From Candidatus Gastranaerophilales bacterium (lineage in GTDB: Bacteria; Cyanobacteriota; Vampirovibrionia; Gastranaerophilales; Gastranaerophilaceae): a stretch of DNA of 64,000 nucleotides. Shown here piece after piece: positions 1-8,139 of this stretch (position 1 is its first letter; the number at the start of each line of letters is the position of its first letter). A program made the translations under genes and the position numbers. The stretch covers positions 1-64,000 of the forward strand of contig CALUVT010000004.1 of the NCBI GenBank assembly GCA_944324345.1, in the 5' to 3' direction. The notes beneath the pieces were generated by a model. The model was given only the letters and a program-made list of their open reading frames with translations. It had not been told where the DNA came from and made no database searches.

Positions 1-351
1 CTGCTGCCTCCCGTAGGAGTATGGGCCGTGTCTCAGTCCCATTGTGGCTGATCATCCTCTCAAACCAGCTACTGATCGTCGCCTTGGTGGTCCATTACAC
101 CGCCAACTAGCTAATCAGATGCAGACTCATCCTTGAGCACCGGAGTTTTCAAGATTAGTATTTCAACTAAGCTCATATGGGGTATTAGCAGAAGTTTCCC
201 TCTGTTGTCCCCCTCTCAAGGGCAGATTCTCTACATATTACTCACCCGTCCGCCACTTTCCTCTCTAGCAAGCTAGAGATTCTCGTTCGACTTGCATGTA
301 TGAAGCACGCCGCCAGCGTTCGTCCTGAGCCAGGATCAAACTCTCCATTGT
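1..351 (-). rRNA. rrs: 16S ribosomal RNA, 5' portion (partial)
   Basis: The reverse complement carries the universal 5' 16S sequence (27F site complementary to 325-344) and ends at the left edge in the conserved 338/357 region, so about the first 350 nt of the small-subunit rRNA are here and the rest lies outside. The 5' end is placed at about 351 by counting back seven bases from the 27F site. The V1-V2 region is compatible with a Melainabacteria-type 16S, but I cannot place it without a search. No protein gene overlaps it. Confidence 0.97.
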
Positions 352-622
352 CAGAAAGTTATGATTCTCTGTCCCGAAGGACAGCTTCTCGCTCATTACA
401 TTCGCTAAGCGTTTCGCTTAACGTGTCCTTATCATTTTGTTTTTAGAATTAACAAAGTATTGTTTGTTTCAGCTATTCTGTTGTCAAGGTACAGTTTGTT
501 TCAACCACTTTGTTAAAAGTTCTGCTATCACAGACACAATCATCACATTAGATTGGGGTTTACTTCCTTTTATATTTATATCAGATGCATTTATTTAATT
601 GCTAGTGTCATCTGCATTTCTT
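352..622 (-). promoter_or_regulatory. 16S rRNA leader region
   Basis: Transcribed leader between the likely rRNA promoter and the 16S 5' end. Two small perfect hairpins are visible: 369-384 (6-bp stem, CGAA loop) and 406-420 (6-bp stem, TTT loop), plausible processing or antitermination elements. A second TTGACA (minus strand, 487-482) with an AACAAT 17 nt downstream could be a P2 promoter, but the match is weak. The minus-strand CTTTTAACA at about 509-517 resembles a boxA core. Confidence 0.4.
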
Positions 623-650
623 ATATTATATCATCAATTTTTTTTGTCAA
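623..650 (-). promoter_or_regulatory. rRNA promoter (P1)
   Basis: On the minus strand a perfect -35 TTGACA (650-645), a 16-nt spacer and TAATAT (628-623) lie about 275 nt before the 16S 5' end, in the AT-rich setting usual for strong rRNA promoters. Confidence 0.55.
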
Positions 651-1011
651 GTGATTTTTTTTAAAATCTTCAAATTTCTTAACTTTGTCTGATATTTTTA
701 AGGTTCATCGTGCTTTCTGTTCATTCAGAGCACGTCTCTGATTGTATGCAAAAGAAATTTTAAAGTCAAGCACTTTTTTTCATGTTTTTTTTACTTTTTT
801 TGTTTCATTTTCTATAAATCCACTAAACACAACTGTTTTAACCCTTTACAAAAATTCATATTTACTAGCCTAACTATTTTTTTGACGATTTACTACTTAA
901 TTTGTTCCCGACATTTCTCATTTTTTTGAATGAGTTTTTTTGAACAAGTATAGGATATACTCGTTCTATAATGTAGAAAGGATAATTATTATTTAATAAG
1001 GAGAAATTGTC
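651..1011. other. Intergenic region between rrs and the 1012 gene
   Basis: AT-rich, no supported coding sequence. It contains one inverted repeat (709-734, 6-bp perfect arms CGTGCT/AGCACG) without a T-run on either side, so it is not a simple terminator. A perfect TATAAT at 967-972 serves the gene at 1012; no good -35 stands at 16-18 nt, although TTGAAC lies 21 nt upstream. Confidence 0.4.
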
Positions 1012-1443
1012 ATGACAAAAAATTTTAAATGTTTAGTTGTATCTCTTGGGTTAGTATTGGCATGTTCTACAGCAGCTTTTGCCGATGGTAATGCTTTCAC
1101 TCCTTTAAATTTCGATGATACTGTTTACGGAACACCGGCAAATGTCAGAACTTCATCAACATCTAATACAATTCAAGCACCTGTGTCTACAACAAGGCAG
1201 AGTGTAGCTGAAGAACCTGCAGGAAATACAAAAATGCAAAACGCAATTATCCAACTTGATAATGCACAAGTAGATGTTAGAAACGAACTGTTAAACTACA
1301 AATCAAAATATGCAGATGTGGATGCTCAATATAAGGCTGTTAAAGCTGAAAGAAAAGCTTTAGATAAACAAATCAAATCTATTGAAAGCAGACTTAAAAA
1401 AATCGACAAACAAAAAGAAAATATTAGAAAGAACATGATTTAA
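1012..1443 (+). CDS. Small secreted coiled-coil protein, unknown function
   Basis: A 143-aa protein with a clear signal peptide (MTKNFK, then a hydrophobic run ending in STAAFA, cleavage near residue 24/25). The middle (25-75) is Ser/Thr/Asn-rich and low complexity; residues about 76-143 are a charged helical coiled coil rich in Lys, Asp and Glu. It is probably periplasmic or surface-exposed. A good RBS (AAGGAGA, 998-1004, 7-nt spacing) fixes the start. It is monocistronic, with a promoter TATAAT at 967-972 and its own terminator. I do not recognise a family; a periplasmic Skp-like or adhesin-like scaffold is possible but unsupported. Confidence 0.85.
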   Translation: MTKNFKCLVVSLGLVLACSTAAFADGNAFTPLNFDDTVYGTPANVRTSSTSNTIQAPVSTTRQSVAEEPAGNTKMQNAIIQLDNAQVDVRNELLNYKSKYADVDAQYKAVKAERKALDKQIKSIESRLKKIDKQKENIRKNMI

Positions 1444-1467
1444 GAAAATAAACTAAATAAAAACTGT

Positions 1468-1503
1468 AACCGGTCTGTTAATATAACAGGCCGGTTTTGT
1501 TTA
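1468..1503 (+). terminator. Rho-independent terminator
   Basis: A 13-bp stem (one G-T pair) AACCGG.../...CCGGTT with a 3-nt loop, followed by a T-rich tail, 25 nt after the stop of the 1012 gene. Confidence 0.85.
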
Positions 1504-1546
1504 TAAATGAATTGTTTAATACAAAAAAGTAAATACATTAATAATT

Positions 1547-3520
1547 TTAATCATTACCATTATATATTCTTATATAATTCCAGTAACTTCTAAACACTTT
1601 TTTCACGTAATTTTGAGTCTCAGAATAAGGAATCTGTTCTACAAATTCATCAGTATCATTATAATGAAGCGTAGTTTTCCAATTTTTTATAGAACCTATT
1701 CCGCCATTATAAGCTGCAACTGATGAAATATCATATCCTTCAAGGTTTGTTCTTAAAAACTCGTAGTAATAATTTCCTAACTTTATATTCATGTCAGGAT
1801 TGAATAACGATGAAGGTATTAGCATGCCTAATTTAAACTTATTATTTATTTCTGTTGCAGTAGAAGGCATAAGCTGCATCAATCCGCTTGCTCCCGCAGC
1901 ACTTTGTGCCAGAGGGTCAAAATAGCTTTCTTCCCTTGTTAATGCTAGCATTAAGGGTGGATTGTTACCTGTTTCATCTGCATATTTTTTTATTTCATCA
2001 TAATAAATAACCGGATACACAAGTCTCCAACGCAAGTCATACTTGTCGGGCTTGTCTGAAATCTTTTCCATCGCATCGCGTGCAACGAGCATTGAATGTG
2101 AGTAATCACCTTTCTTGTACAAAACCCAGCTCTTTATAAAATCATCATCCCCGACAAGCTCATTTACTACATCATAATCCTGTAAATCAACAAGCTTCAC
2201 TATTATATTATTACGGGTATATTTATATGGATATAAAACAGGTTTGGGGTTGATATAACTTGTTAACAGAGGGGTTTGAATATGGGTTAGTCGCAAATAA
2301 GCCCTATAAGCATAATAAGTATCGGGATATTTGTCTATAACGTTCTTGTAATAATTTGTATATTCATCATAATTGTTCAGCCTTTCTGCAATTTTCCCAA
2401 GCCAAAACATGACTTTTGGGGCTGACAAAGAATCAGGATACTTATTCAAGTGGTCCATGCCGATTTTTTCAGCCGAAGTGTAATCTTTAGCTTTTATCTT
2501 TAGGAAAAAAATATTTGAAAGAGCGTCTGCAGCAAATCTTCCATTAGGATATTTCATGTACAAATTTGTATAACAAGATTCTTTATCCTTTTGAGGAAGG
2601 TTTTGGCACCTTAAACTAAGAAGATAATCACGGCCTTTTCCATTTGCGACACTTAAAAGTCTATCAACAGATTTAGTTTTTGATTCTGAAAGCTGTATAT
2701 ATATATCAATAGCTTGCAATATATCATCTTCCGCAACATAATTGGACCGTTTTTCTAAACCATTTTCAGTTAGATATTTGGCTCTTTGGAAATTTTTCAT
2801 GGCGAAAGAATTTTTTACATCTAAAGCCCAACTCTCAGTTAAATCAACTTTTTTAATCAGCTCTTCAGCCTTTTCATATTCACCATATATATAAAGAGAA
2901 TTTGCCATTAACAAATAATCGTCTTTTGAAATATCTCCAGGTATCTCAAGCCAATTATCAACGACATTTAGAGCCAAAACACCTGAAGGAGCACTTTTCA
3001 AATAGTGTCGAAAACAATTTTGAATGTCATCTTTAACCGAAGTTGGGAAAATTTTGGCATTTCTATACTTGTTTTTTAAAATCAAACCTAAGTAATATTC
3101 GGAAGCTATTGCATAGTCAGATTCAGGAGCATTGTGAATAATATATTCAAAATACTTTTTGGCAAGCTGGGGTTTGTCTTTTACTAATTTTTGCCCTGCT
3201 AAGTAACGGGTTCTTATACTAAGTTTGTGTTTGGGATAATTGTTAAACAATATTTGATACTGTCTTAACTCCGACTTATCATCCCCAAGCATTTTAGCAC
3301 ATTCGCCCCTATGATATATAGCTATCGGCTTAAGATTTGAAAACAAAGATATTTTTGAAAAAAGGTAATAAGCGTTTTGATAGTTGCCATCCTTAAAATC
3401 CTGCATTGCAGCTTTGTATATTTCATCAGTCTTATGTGGCGGCTGATAAACAGCAGCAAAAGTTCCGGCACTGACTAACACAATTCCAGCCACAATACCT
3501 GCAATAACTCTCTTTTTCAT
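1547..3520 (-). CDS. slt: Soluble lytic murein transglycosylase (Slt-type)
   Basis: Cleaves peptidoglycan glycan strands to 1,6-anhydro products. Numbered from an upstream ATG (3535), residues about 30-500 are helical TPR-like repeats and residues about 525-640 are the SLT (GH23) domain, with the catalytic Glu in REESYFDP (about E536), then SGLMQLMP and AAYNGG motifs. An N-terminal Lys-Lys-Arg plus a hydrophobic segment gives a signal peptide or anchor. I chose the second ATG (3520) because a perfect TATAAT (minus 3539-3534) overlaps the first ATG, so a transcript would begin between the two; GAGTGG just before the ATG is a weak RBS. It stands alone, divergent from manC. Confidence 0.9.
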   Translation of the reverse strand: MKKRVIAGIVAGIVLVSAGTFAAVYQPPHKTDEIYKAAMQDFKDGNYQNAYYLFSKISLFSNLKPIAIYHRGECAKMLGDDKSELRQYQILFNNYPKHKLSIRTRYLAGQKLVKDKPQLAKKYFEYIIHNAPESDYAIASEYYLGLILKNKYRNAKIFPTSVKDDIQNCFRHYLKSAPSGVLALNVVDNWLEIPGDISKDDYLLMANSLYIYGEYEKAEELIKKVDLTESWALDVKNSFAMKNFQRAKYLTENGLEKRSNYVAEDDILQAIDIYIQLSESKTKSVDRLLSVANGKGRDYLLSLRCQNLPQKDKESCYTNLYMKYPNGRFAADALSNIFFLKIKAKDYTSAEKIGMDHLNKYPDSLSAPKVMFWLGKIAERLNNYDEYTNYYKNVIDKYPDTYYAYRAYLRLTHIQTPLLTSYINPKPVLYPYKYTRNNIIVKLVDLQDYDVVNELVGDDDFIKSWVLYKKGDYSHSMLVARDAMEKISDKPDKYDLRWRLVYPVIYYDEIKKYADETGNNPPLMLALTREESYFDPLAQSAAGASGLMQLMPSTATEINNKFKLGMLIPSSLFNPDMNIKLGNYYYEFLRTNLEGYDISSVAAYNGGIGSIKNWKTTLHYNDTDEFVEQIPYSETQNYVKKVFRSYWNYIRIYNGND

Positions 3521-3691
3521 ATCCCACTCAAACATTATATTTACAGTCTAACAAAAAAATATTTATTATTCAAGAAAGTTTAGAAGTCAGGAAATCCAGC
3601 TTTTTTATAAAGAAAAGTAACATTAAAAAATAAGCTGTTATTTAGCAATCTATTTTATATTATAATATCATATATAAAGATAGGAGGAGTA

Positions 3692-5080
3692 ATGTACGGA
3701 ATAATTTTGGCGGGGGGTTCAGGCAGCAGGTTGTGGCCGTTATCAAGAGAACTTTATCCAAAACAATTGTTAAATCTCAATTCAGATAAAAGTCTTTTAC
3801 AGGCGACATTTGAAAGGTTAAAACAGTGCATGCCGGAAGACAAAATTATTAGTATAACAAATACTAAACATACTTCAAATATCAAAATGCAACTTTCAAA
3901 ACTCACAACATCCCCTGTTGTTCTTGCAGAACCGGTAGCCAAAAATACTGCTCCCGCAATTGTACTTGCAGCTAAATATATTATGCAAAACTCAAATTCA
4001 GATCCAGTAATAATTGTTGTTCCGTCTGACCATCTTATTCAGGATAATGAAAGATTTCTATCAACTGTAAAAAAAGGAGAAAAGTTAGCTGAAAAAGGGT
4101 ATATCGTGACTTTTGGGATTCAACCAAACTACCCGGAAACAGGATATGGATATATAAATACTTCTGACAAAATTGATGAAGGATTTTTGGTTAAAGAATT
4201 TGTTGAAAAACCTGATTTCGAAACCGCAAAAAAATATTTGAATGCAAAAACTTATTTCTGGAACAGCGGGATATTTATGTTTAAAGCGTCAACTCTTTTT
4301 GAAGAAACTTTAAAGCATGCTCCGGAAATTGCAAAAATCGCAGAAAAATTTGATTTTTCAAAAAATAAAGACATACCATTTATAGAATTTGACAAGATGC
4401 CAAGCATTTCAATAGATTACGCAATCATGGAAAAATCAAATAAAATTGCACTTGTCAAATTGGAAAGCGACTGGAATGATTTAGGTTCCTGGCAATCTAT
4501 TTATGACATAAGCAAAAAAGATGAAAATGGAAACGTTTTTGTAGGTCACGTATTAGATAAAGATTCTAAAAATTCTTTTGTCTATGCGTCATCAAAACTT
4601 GTTGCAACAATAGGACTTGAAGATACTGTTATTGTAGAAACGGAAGATGCTATTTTAGCCTGTAAAAAAGACCGAACTCAAGACGTAAAACAAATATTTG
4701 ATACATTAAAAAAACAAAACGATGATACACATCTTGTACATAAAACAGTTTACAGACCCTGGGGGTTTTATACTGTAATTGCACAAGGAGATGGTTTCCT
4801 GACAAAAATCATACACGTAAATCCCGGACAAAAATTATCAGTACAGTCACACAACTATAGAAGTGAACATTGGGTCATTTTGTCAGGTACGGCAAAAGTT
4901 GTTCTTGAAGGCAAAGAACTGATATTGTCTCCTGGACATAGTATTGACATCCCACTAAAAGCAATTCATTCTTTGCAAAACCCTTATGATGAGGATATTG
5001 AGATTATTGAAGTTCAAAAAGGTGACCCTCTTCTTGAAGAAGATATCATTAGATATGAAGACATGTATGGACGCGTATAG
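3692..5080 (+). CDS. manC: Mannose-1-phosphate guanylyltransferase / mannose-6-phosphate isomerase
   Basis: Makes GDP-mannose from GTP and mannose-1-phosphate, for surface polysaccharides. The N-terminal domain (1-280) has the nucleotidyltransferase signature LAGGSGSRLWPLSRE with PKQLL, and FVEKPD. Residues about 350-462 form the type II phosphomannose isomerase cupin (RPWGFY, then QSHNYRSEHW). In the classical AlgA/ManC cupin the middle of that motif is HHH; here it is HNY, so isomerase activity is less certain than transferase activity. The length of 462 aa is usual. A strong RBS (AGGAGG 3682-3687) fixes the start and TATAAT at 3661-3666 is a likely -10. No polysaccharide cluster is adjacent. 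Confidence 0.93.
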   Translation: MYGIILAGGSGSRLWPLSRELYPKQLLNLNSDKSLLQATFERLKQCMPEDKIISITNTKHTSNIKMQLSKLTTSPVVLAEPVAKNTAPAIVLAAKYIMQNSNSDPVIIVVPSDHLIQDNERFLSTVKKGEKLAEKGYIVTFGIQPNYPETGYGYINTSDKIDEGFLVKEFVEKPDFETAKKYLNAKTYFWNSGIFMFKASTLFEETLKHAPEIAKIAEKFDFSKNKDIPFIEFDKMPSISIDYAIMEKSNKIALVKLESDWNDLGSWQSIYDISKKDENGNVFVGHVLDKDSKNSFVYASSKLVATIGLEDTVIVETEDAILACKKDRTQDVKQIFDTLKKQNDDTHLVHKTVYRPWGFYTVIAQGDGFLTKIIHVNPGQKLSVQSHNYRSEHWVILSGTAKVVLEGKELILSPGHSIDIPLKAIHSLQNPYDEDIEIIEVQKGDPLLEEDIIRYEDMYGRV

Positions 5081-5116
5081 AAAGTAAGATAGCAAAAAAA
5101 AATATTCAGGGATTTT

Positions 5117-5122
5117 TATAAC
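5117..5122 (+). promoter_or_regulatory. -10 element for a leaderless CheR-like gene
   Basis: TATAAC ends 6 nt before the ATG at 5129 and no Shine-Dalgarno is present, which puts the expected transcription start at or next to the A of the start codon. Confidence 0.5.
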
Positions 5123-5128
5123 TATACT

Positions 5129-5914
5129 ATGAAAGTAAACTACGGTTATCGTACGTATAACCCTAATTATTATAAATATAACCACAATCCCTCCTTTGGA
5201 ACCAACGGAAGAGTATACAAATCTCAATATGGTGTAGAAATGGGGACCATGACATATCCATTTCGCTCTGACATTGATTGGAAAAAATTAACGGAGTATA
5301 TGATCCGTCACTTTAAAAATAAAGATAAAGTGAATATAGTCCAATTCGCATCATCAGATGGTTCTGAAGCTTATTCCCAAATTATTTCATTTTTGGAAAG
5401 AGGTAAAAACGAAGATATAGGGAAATTTTTCCCGATATATGCTTACGACATTGACGAAGAAATTATTAAAGCAGCACAAAGCGGACTTTTAAATATCCAT
5501 CCGGAAAACATGGAACATATAAACCATAACTGCAAGGATTATACTGAATATTTTAAAAAGAGTAGTAAAAATCTTGAAATTAAAAATAACGTTTATGATC
5601 TTTTTCAAAAGAAATATACAACCTATGCAGTATCTGAAGATGTCAAGAAAAAAGTTATATTTAAACAGGCAGACATGTTTGACATACTTGTCCATCTGGA
5701 AGACGATTCCAATACAGTTCTGATGTGCAGAAATGTTCTTGGATATTTTTCTGACAGAGTAATAAAAAATACAGTTGAAATGGTCTCAAGAAAGTTGAAA
5801 AAAGACAGCTTATTTATTATAGGGAAAATAGATACAGACAGTTGGATAAAGAATTACTTAAAAGCGAACAATTTTAGGGAAATAATAAAAAACGTATTTT
5901 TAAAAATAGCTTAG
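5129..5914 (+). CDS. CheR-like SAM-dependent methyltransferase domain protein
   Basis: A 261-aa protein. Residues about 67-250 match the CheR methyltransferase fold: VQFASSDGSEAYS (71-84) corresponds to the SAM-binding Gly-rich stretch, YAYDIDEEII (104-113) to the acidic loop, and RNVLGYF (201-207) to the RNVxxYF motif. The N-terminal alpha-helical substrate-recognition domain of chemotaxis CheR is missing, replaced by a Tyr/Asn-rich segment holding NPSFGTNG (20-27). No chemoreceptor or che gene is in the window, so glutamate methylation of a receptor is doubtful and the substrate is unknown. The start is probably leaderless. The stop overlaps the stop of the convergent zincin gene by 4 nt. 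Confidence 0.75.
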   Translation: MKVNYGYRTYNPNYYKYNHNPSFGTNGRVYKSQYGVEMGTMTYPFRSDIDWKKLTEYMIRHFKNKDKVNIVQFASSDGSEAYSQIISFLERGKNEDIGKFFPIYAYDIDEEIIKAAQSGLLNIHPENMEHINHNCKDYTEYFKKSSKNLEIKNNVYDLFQKKYTTYAVSEDVKKKVIFKQADMFDILVHLEDDSNTVLMCRNVLGYFSDRVIKNTVEMVSRKLKKDSLFIIGKIDTDSWIKNYLKANNFREIIKNVFLKIA

Positions 5915-6729
5915 AGCTTAATTTTTCCTAATTCCTTGTAATAACCGCAATCAAGTAATGCATAAAAACGTTCAACAACATCAGGAGCTATGGCCTCTGT
6001 CCATTCTTTATCCAAATAAAGAGCTTCAATTAAACGGGCGAAAAGTTCTGTAGGTTTTTCGTAATATTTCTTTAATTTGTTTATGCGGGCAGAAATTCTT
6101 GCTTGCTTACGGGTACAAGATTTTAATCTTATATACGCTGCAAAAGCCCGAGGCATATCAAAATCTCTTTCAAGACTGTCAATAGTATATATTTTTACTT
6201 CACGTTTGAAAAAGCCTCTTTCTATAATTTTTACCCTATCATACTTCAACAAATAACGCGCATTTGATTTTTTTATGTATTTGTCAAACTCTCGGAACTT
6301 CTTCGAACGCATAAATTTGGGATAATCAAACTTTATTATTCTATCATACTCGTTAATTTTTGTTTTTACACGTGCTTTATGTTCATAAAGCCTTATACAT
6401 AAAGAATTTTCATCCACAAAATTAGTAACGCAAACAAGTTGTTCAAAGAAACTCTTATCATCAGTTTGGAAAAGCATCTTGAGCGTTCCTCCCGTTTTTG
6501 GCATGTCAGGCTCGATTTTTGAATGAACATAATGTGCAAATTCATGCAAAAGAGTCGGAACAATCCTGCTTTCCGCAATATTTTTAGAAATATCAATTCT
6601 GCCATTCAAAAAAAATCCCTGATGTCCGCGAGCCTTAGTTGTCAGGTGAACAGAAAGACCTAGAGATTTAAAATAATTTATCAATTCTTCTTTCTCAGGA
6701 TTTATATATTTTTGTAGAAGAGTTTCCAT
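5911..6729 (-). CDS. Putative zinc metallopeptidase (HEFAH zincin)
   Basis: A 272-aa protein from this start. It holds TLLHEFAHYVHSK with the zincin HExxH motif (H62, E63, H66), plus basic helical stretches; there is no signal peptide, so it is probably cytoplasmic. This resembles ImmA/IrrE-type (M78) or SprT-like metallopeptidases, which cleave regulators or act on DNA-bound proteins, but I cannot assign a family. An ATG 18 nt upstream (6747) is in frame; I prefer 6729 because TATAAT (6741-6736) ends exactly 6 nt before it and covers the upstream option. It follows the glcD-like gene by about 24 nt, so it may also be read from that operon. Confidence 0.7.
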   Translation of the reverse strand: METLLQKYINPEKEELINYFKSLGLSVHLTTKARGHQGFFLNGRIDISKNIAESRIVPTLLHEFAHYVHSKIEPDMPKTGGTLKMLFQTDDKSFFEQLVCVTNFVDENSLCIRLYEHKARVKTKINEYDRIIKFDYPKFMRSKKFREFDKYIKKSNARYLLKYDRVKIIERGFFKREVKIYTIDSLERDFDMPRAFAAYIRLKSCTRKQARISARINKLKKYYEKPTELFARLIEALYLDKEWTEAIAPDVVERFYALLDCGYYKELGKIKL

Positions 6730-6735
6730 AGAAGA

Positions 6736-6741
6736 ATTATA
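6736..6741 (-). promoter_or_regulatory. -10 element for a leaderless zincin gene
   Basis: TATAAT on the minus strand, 6 nt before the ATG at 6729; no ribosome binding site is present. Confidence 0.5.
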
Positions 6742-6753
6742 CAACAACTTTAT

Positions 6754-8139
6754 TTAAAAAATCTTATAAGGATTTAAAATATTATTCGGGTCAAAAATTC
6801 TTTTAATCTTTCTCATATAATTTAGTGCTGTAGAATTTATAACCTTATGAATGTGAGCACGCTTTTCTGAACCTATGCCATGCTCGCCTGAAAGTATTCC
6901 TCCAAGCTGTGCTGTCAAATTGTATATCTCGCTTTTTGCAAGTTTATAGCGATTATATTCATCCTCATCCTTGTAATTTATAGGAATCTGAGGATGCACG
7001 CTTCCGTCTCCGACATGCCCAACCATACAAACATCTAACCTATATTTTTCGCAAATCGCACGAATTCCAAGGACAAGTTTTTCCAAATTTTCTCTCGGAA
7101 CAATAACATCATCTGTTGTAACATTAGGCTTTAACTTTGCACAAGCAGCCATAGAAGACCTTCTCGCCATCCATATATTTGAATACTCTTGCTCATTATG
7201 AGAAACTTTTATTTCAGATGCATTAGAAACTTTCAAAATCCCAGTGACTATTTTTTCTTGATAATCCATAGTACATTCAAAACCATCTATTTCAATAATC
7301 AATGCAGCATCTTTATCTGTTAACAATCCTGTAGGATAATATTGTTCAACCGTTTTTATAGCATTTTGATCCATAAAATCAATCGTTGCAGGGAAAACAC
7401 GTTGCTCAATGATAGAGTTCACTGCCTCAACAGCTTCTTTCACAGTATCAAAATATGCCATAATAACTTTTTTACTCTCCGGTTTTGGAATGAGCTTCAG
7501 TGTAGCTTCAACAACTATGCCCAGAGTCCCTTCAGAACCGACAAACAGACTCCCTAAGTTATACCCTGTCGCATTCTTTATGGTATTTGCCCCAGTTTGA
7601 AGTAACTCTCCGTTTGCCATGACAACTTTTAAATCTATAATATAATCCTTTGTTGTCCCATACTTAAATGACTTCGCACCGCCTGATGACTGGGCAATAC
7701 TGCCTCCAATAGTTGATACTGCCAAATTTGACGGGTCTGGAGGATAAAAAAGTCCCAAATTTTCTACTTCTTTTTGTAAATCTCCTAAAACAACCCCAGG
7801 TTCCACAACAGCAGTCATGTTTTCTTTATTAATTTCTATAATTTTGTTCATTTTAGAAAAATTTAATATAACTCCGCCATGCTGTACAACACAAGCACCA
7901 ACCACATTAGTACCGGCACCACGGCATATTACCGGAATTCGATACTTGTTTGCAATCCTTACTACCGACTGAACCTGTTCAATTGTCTCTACAAAAACAA
8001 CAGCATCCGGAAGACTTTCTATCTTGCGAACATTAGTTGCATCTTGGGCATAAGCGTAACGTTCCTCTAACGTTGCCAAGACATTAAAGTGGGGTAATTT
8101 CTTTCTTAAATCTGATATTAATCTATTCTTCATCAACAT
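6754..8139 (-). CDS. glcD: FAD-binding oxidase, GlcD / D-lactate dehydrogenase family
   Basis: Oxidises a 2-hydroxyacid (glycolate, D-lactate or D-2-hydroxyglutarate) with FAD. It has the PCMH-type FAD domain (GAGTNVVG near residue 75, VEPGVVLGDL, IGGSIAQSSGGAKSFKYGTT) and the C-terminal FAD-oxidase domain with VGHVGDGSVHP and LSGEHGIGSEKR. The length of 461 aa is normal for GlcD. No glcE or iron-sulfur glcF partner is adjacent. The start lies inside the end of the giant coiled-coil gene (17-nt overlap), so the two are translationally coupled; ATG 8139 and ATG 8133 are both possible and neither has a good RBS. The exact substrate cannot be read from sequence. Confidence 0.88.
   Translation of the reverse strand: MLMKNRLISDLRKKLPHFNVLATLEERYAYAQDATNVRKIESLPDAVVFVETIEQVQSVVRIANKYRIPVICRGAGTNVVGACVVQHGGVILNFSKMNKIIEINKENMTAVVEPGVVLGDLQKEVENLGLFYPPDPSNLAVSTIGGSIAQSSGGAKSFKYGTTKDYIIDLKVVMANGELLQTGANTIKNATGYNLGSLFVGSEGTLGIVVEATLKLIPKPESKKVIMAYFDTVKEAVEAVNSIIEQRVFPATIDFMDQNAIKTVEQYYPTGLLTDKDAALIIEIDGFECTMDYQEKIVTGILKVSNASEIKVSHNEQEYSNIWMARRSSMAACAKLKPNVTTDDVIVPRENLEKLVLGIRAICEKYRLDVCMVGHVGDGSVHPQIPINYKDEDEYNRYKLAKSEIYNLTAQLGGILSGEHGIGSEKRAHIHKVINSTALNYMRKIKRIFDPNNILNPYKIF

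Noticed and set aside
709-734. Inverted repeat CGTGCT...AGCACG upstream of the 16S gene as a terminator or small RNA
   Set aside because: No T-run on either side and no promoter at a suitable distance; only the repeat itself can be reported.
5489-5695. Minus-strand 68-codon open frame inside the CheR-like gene
   Set aside because: Antisense shadow, no RBS, no recognisable domain.
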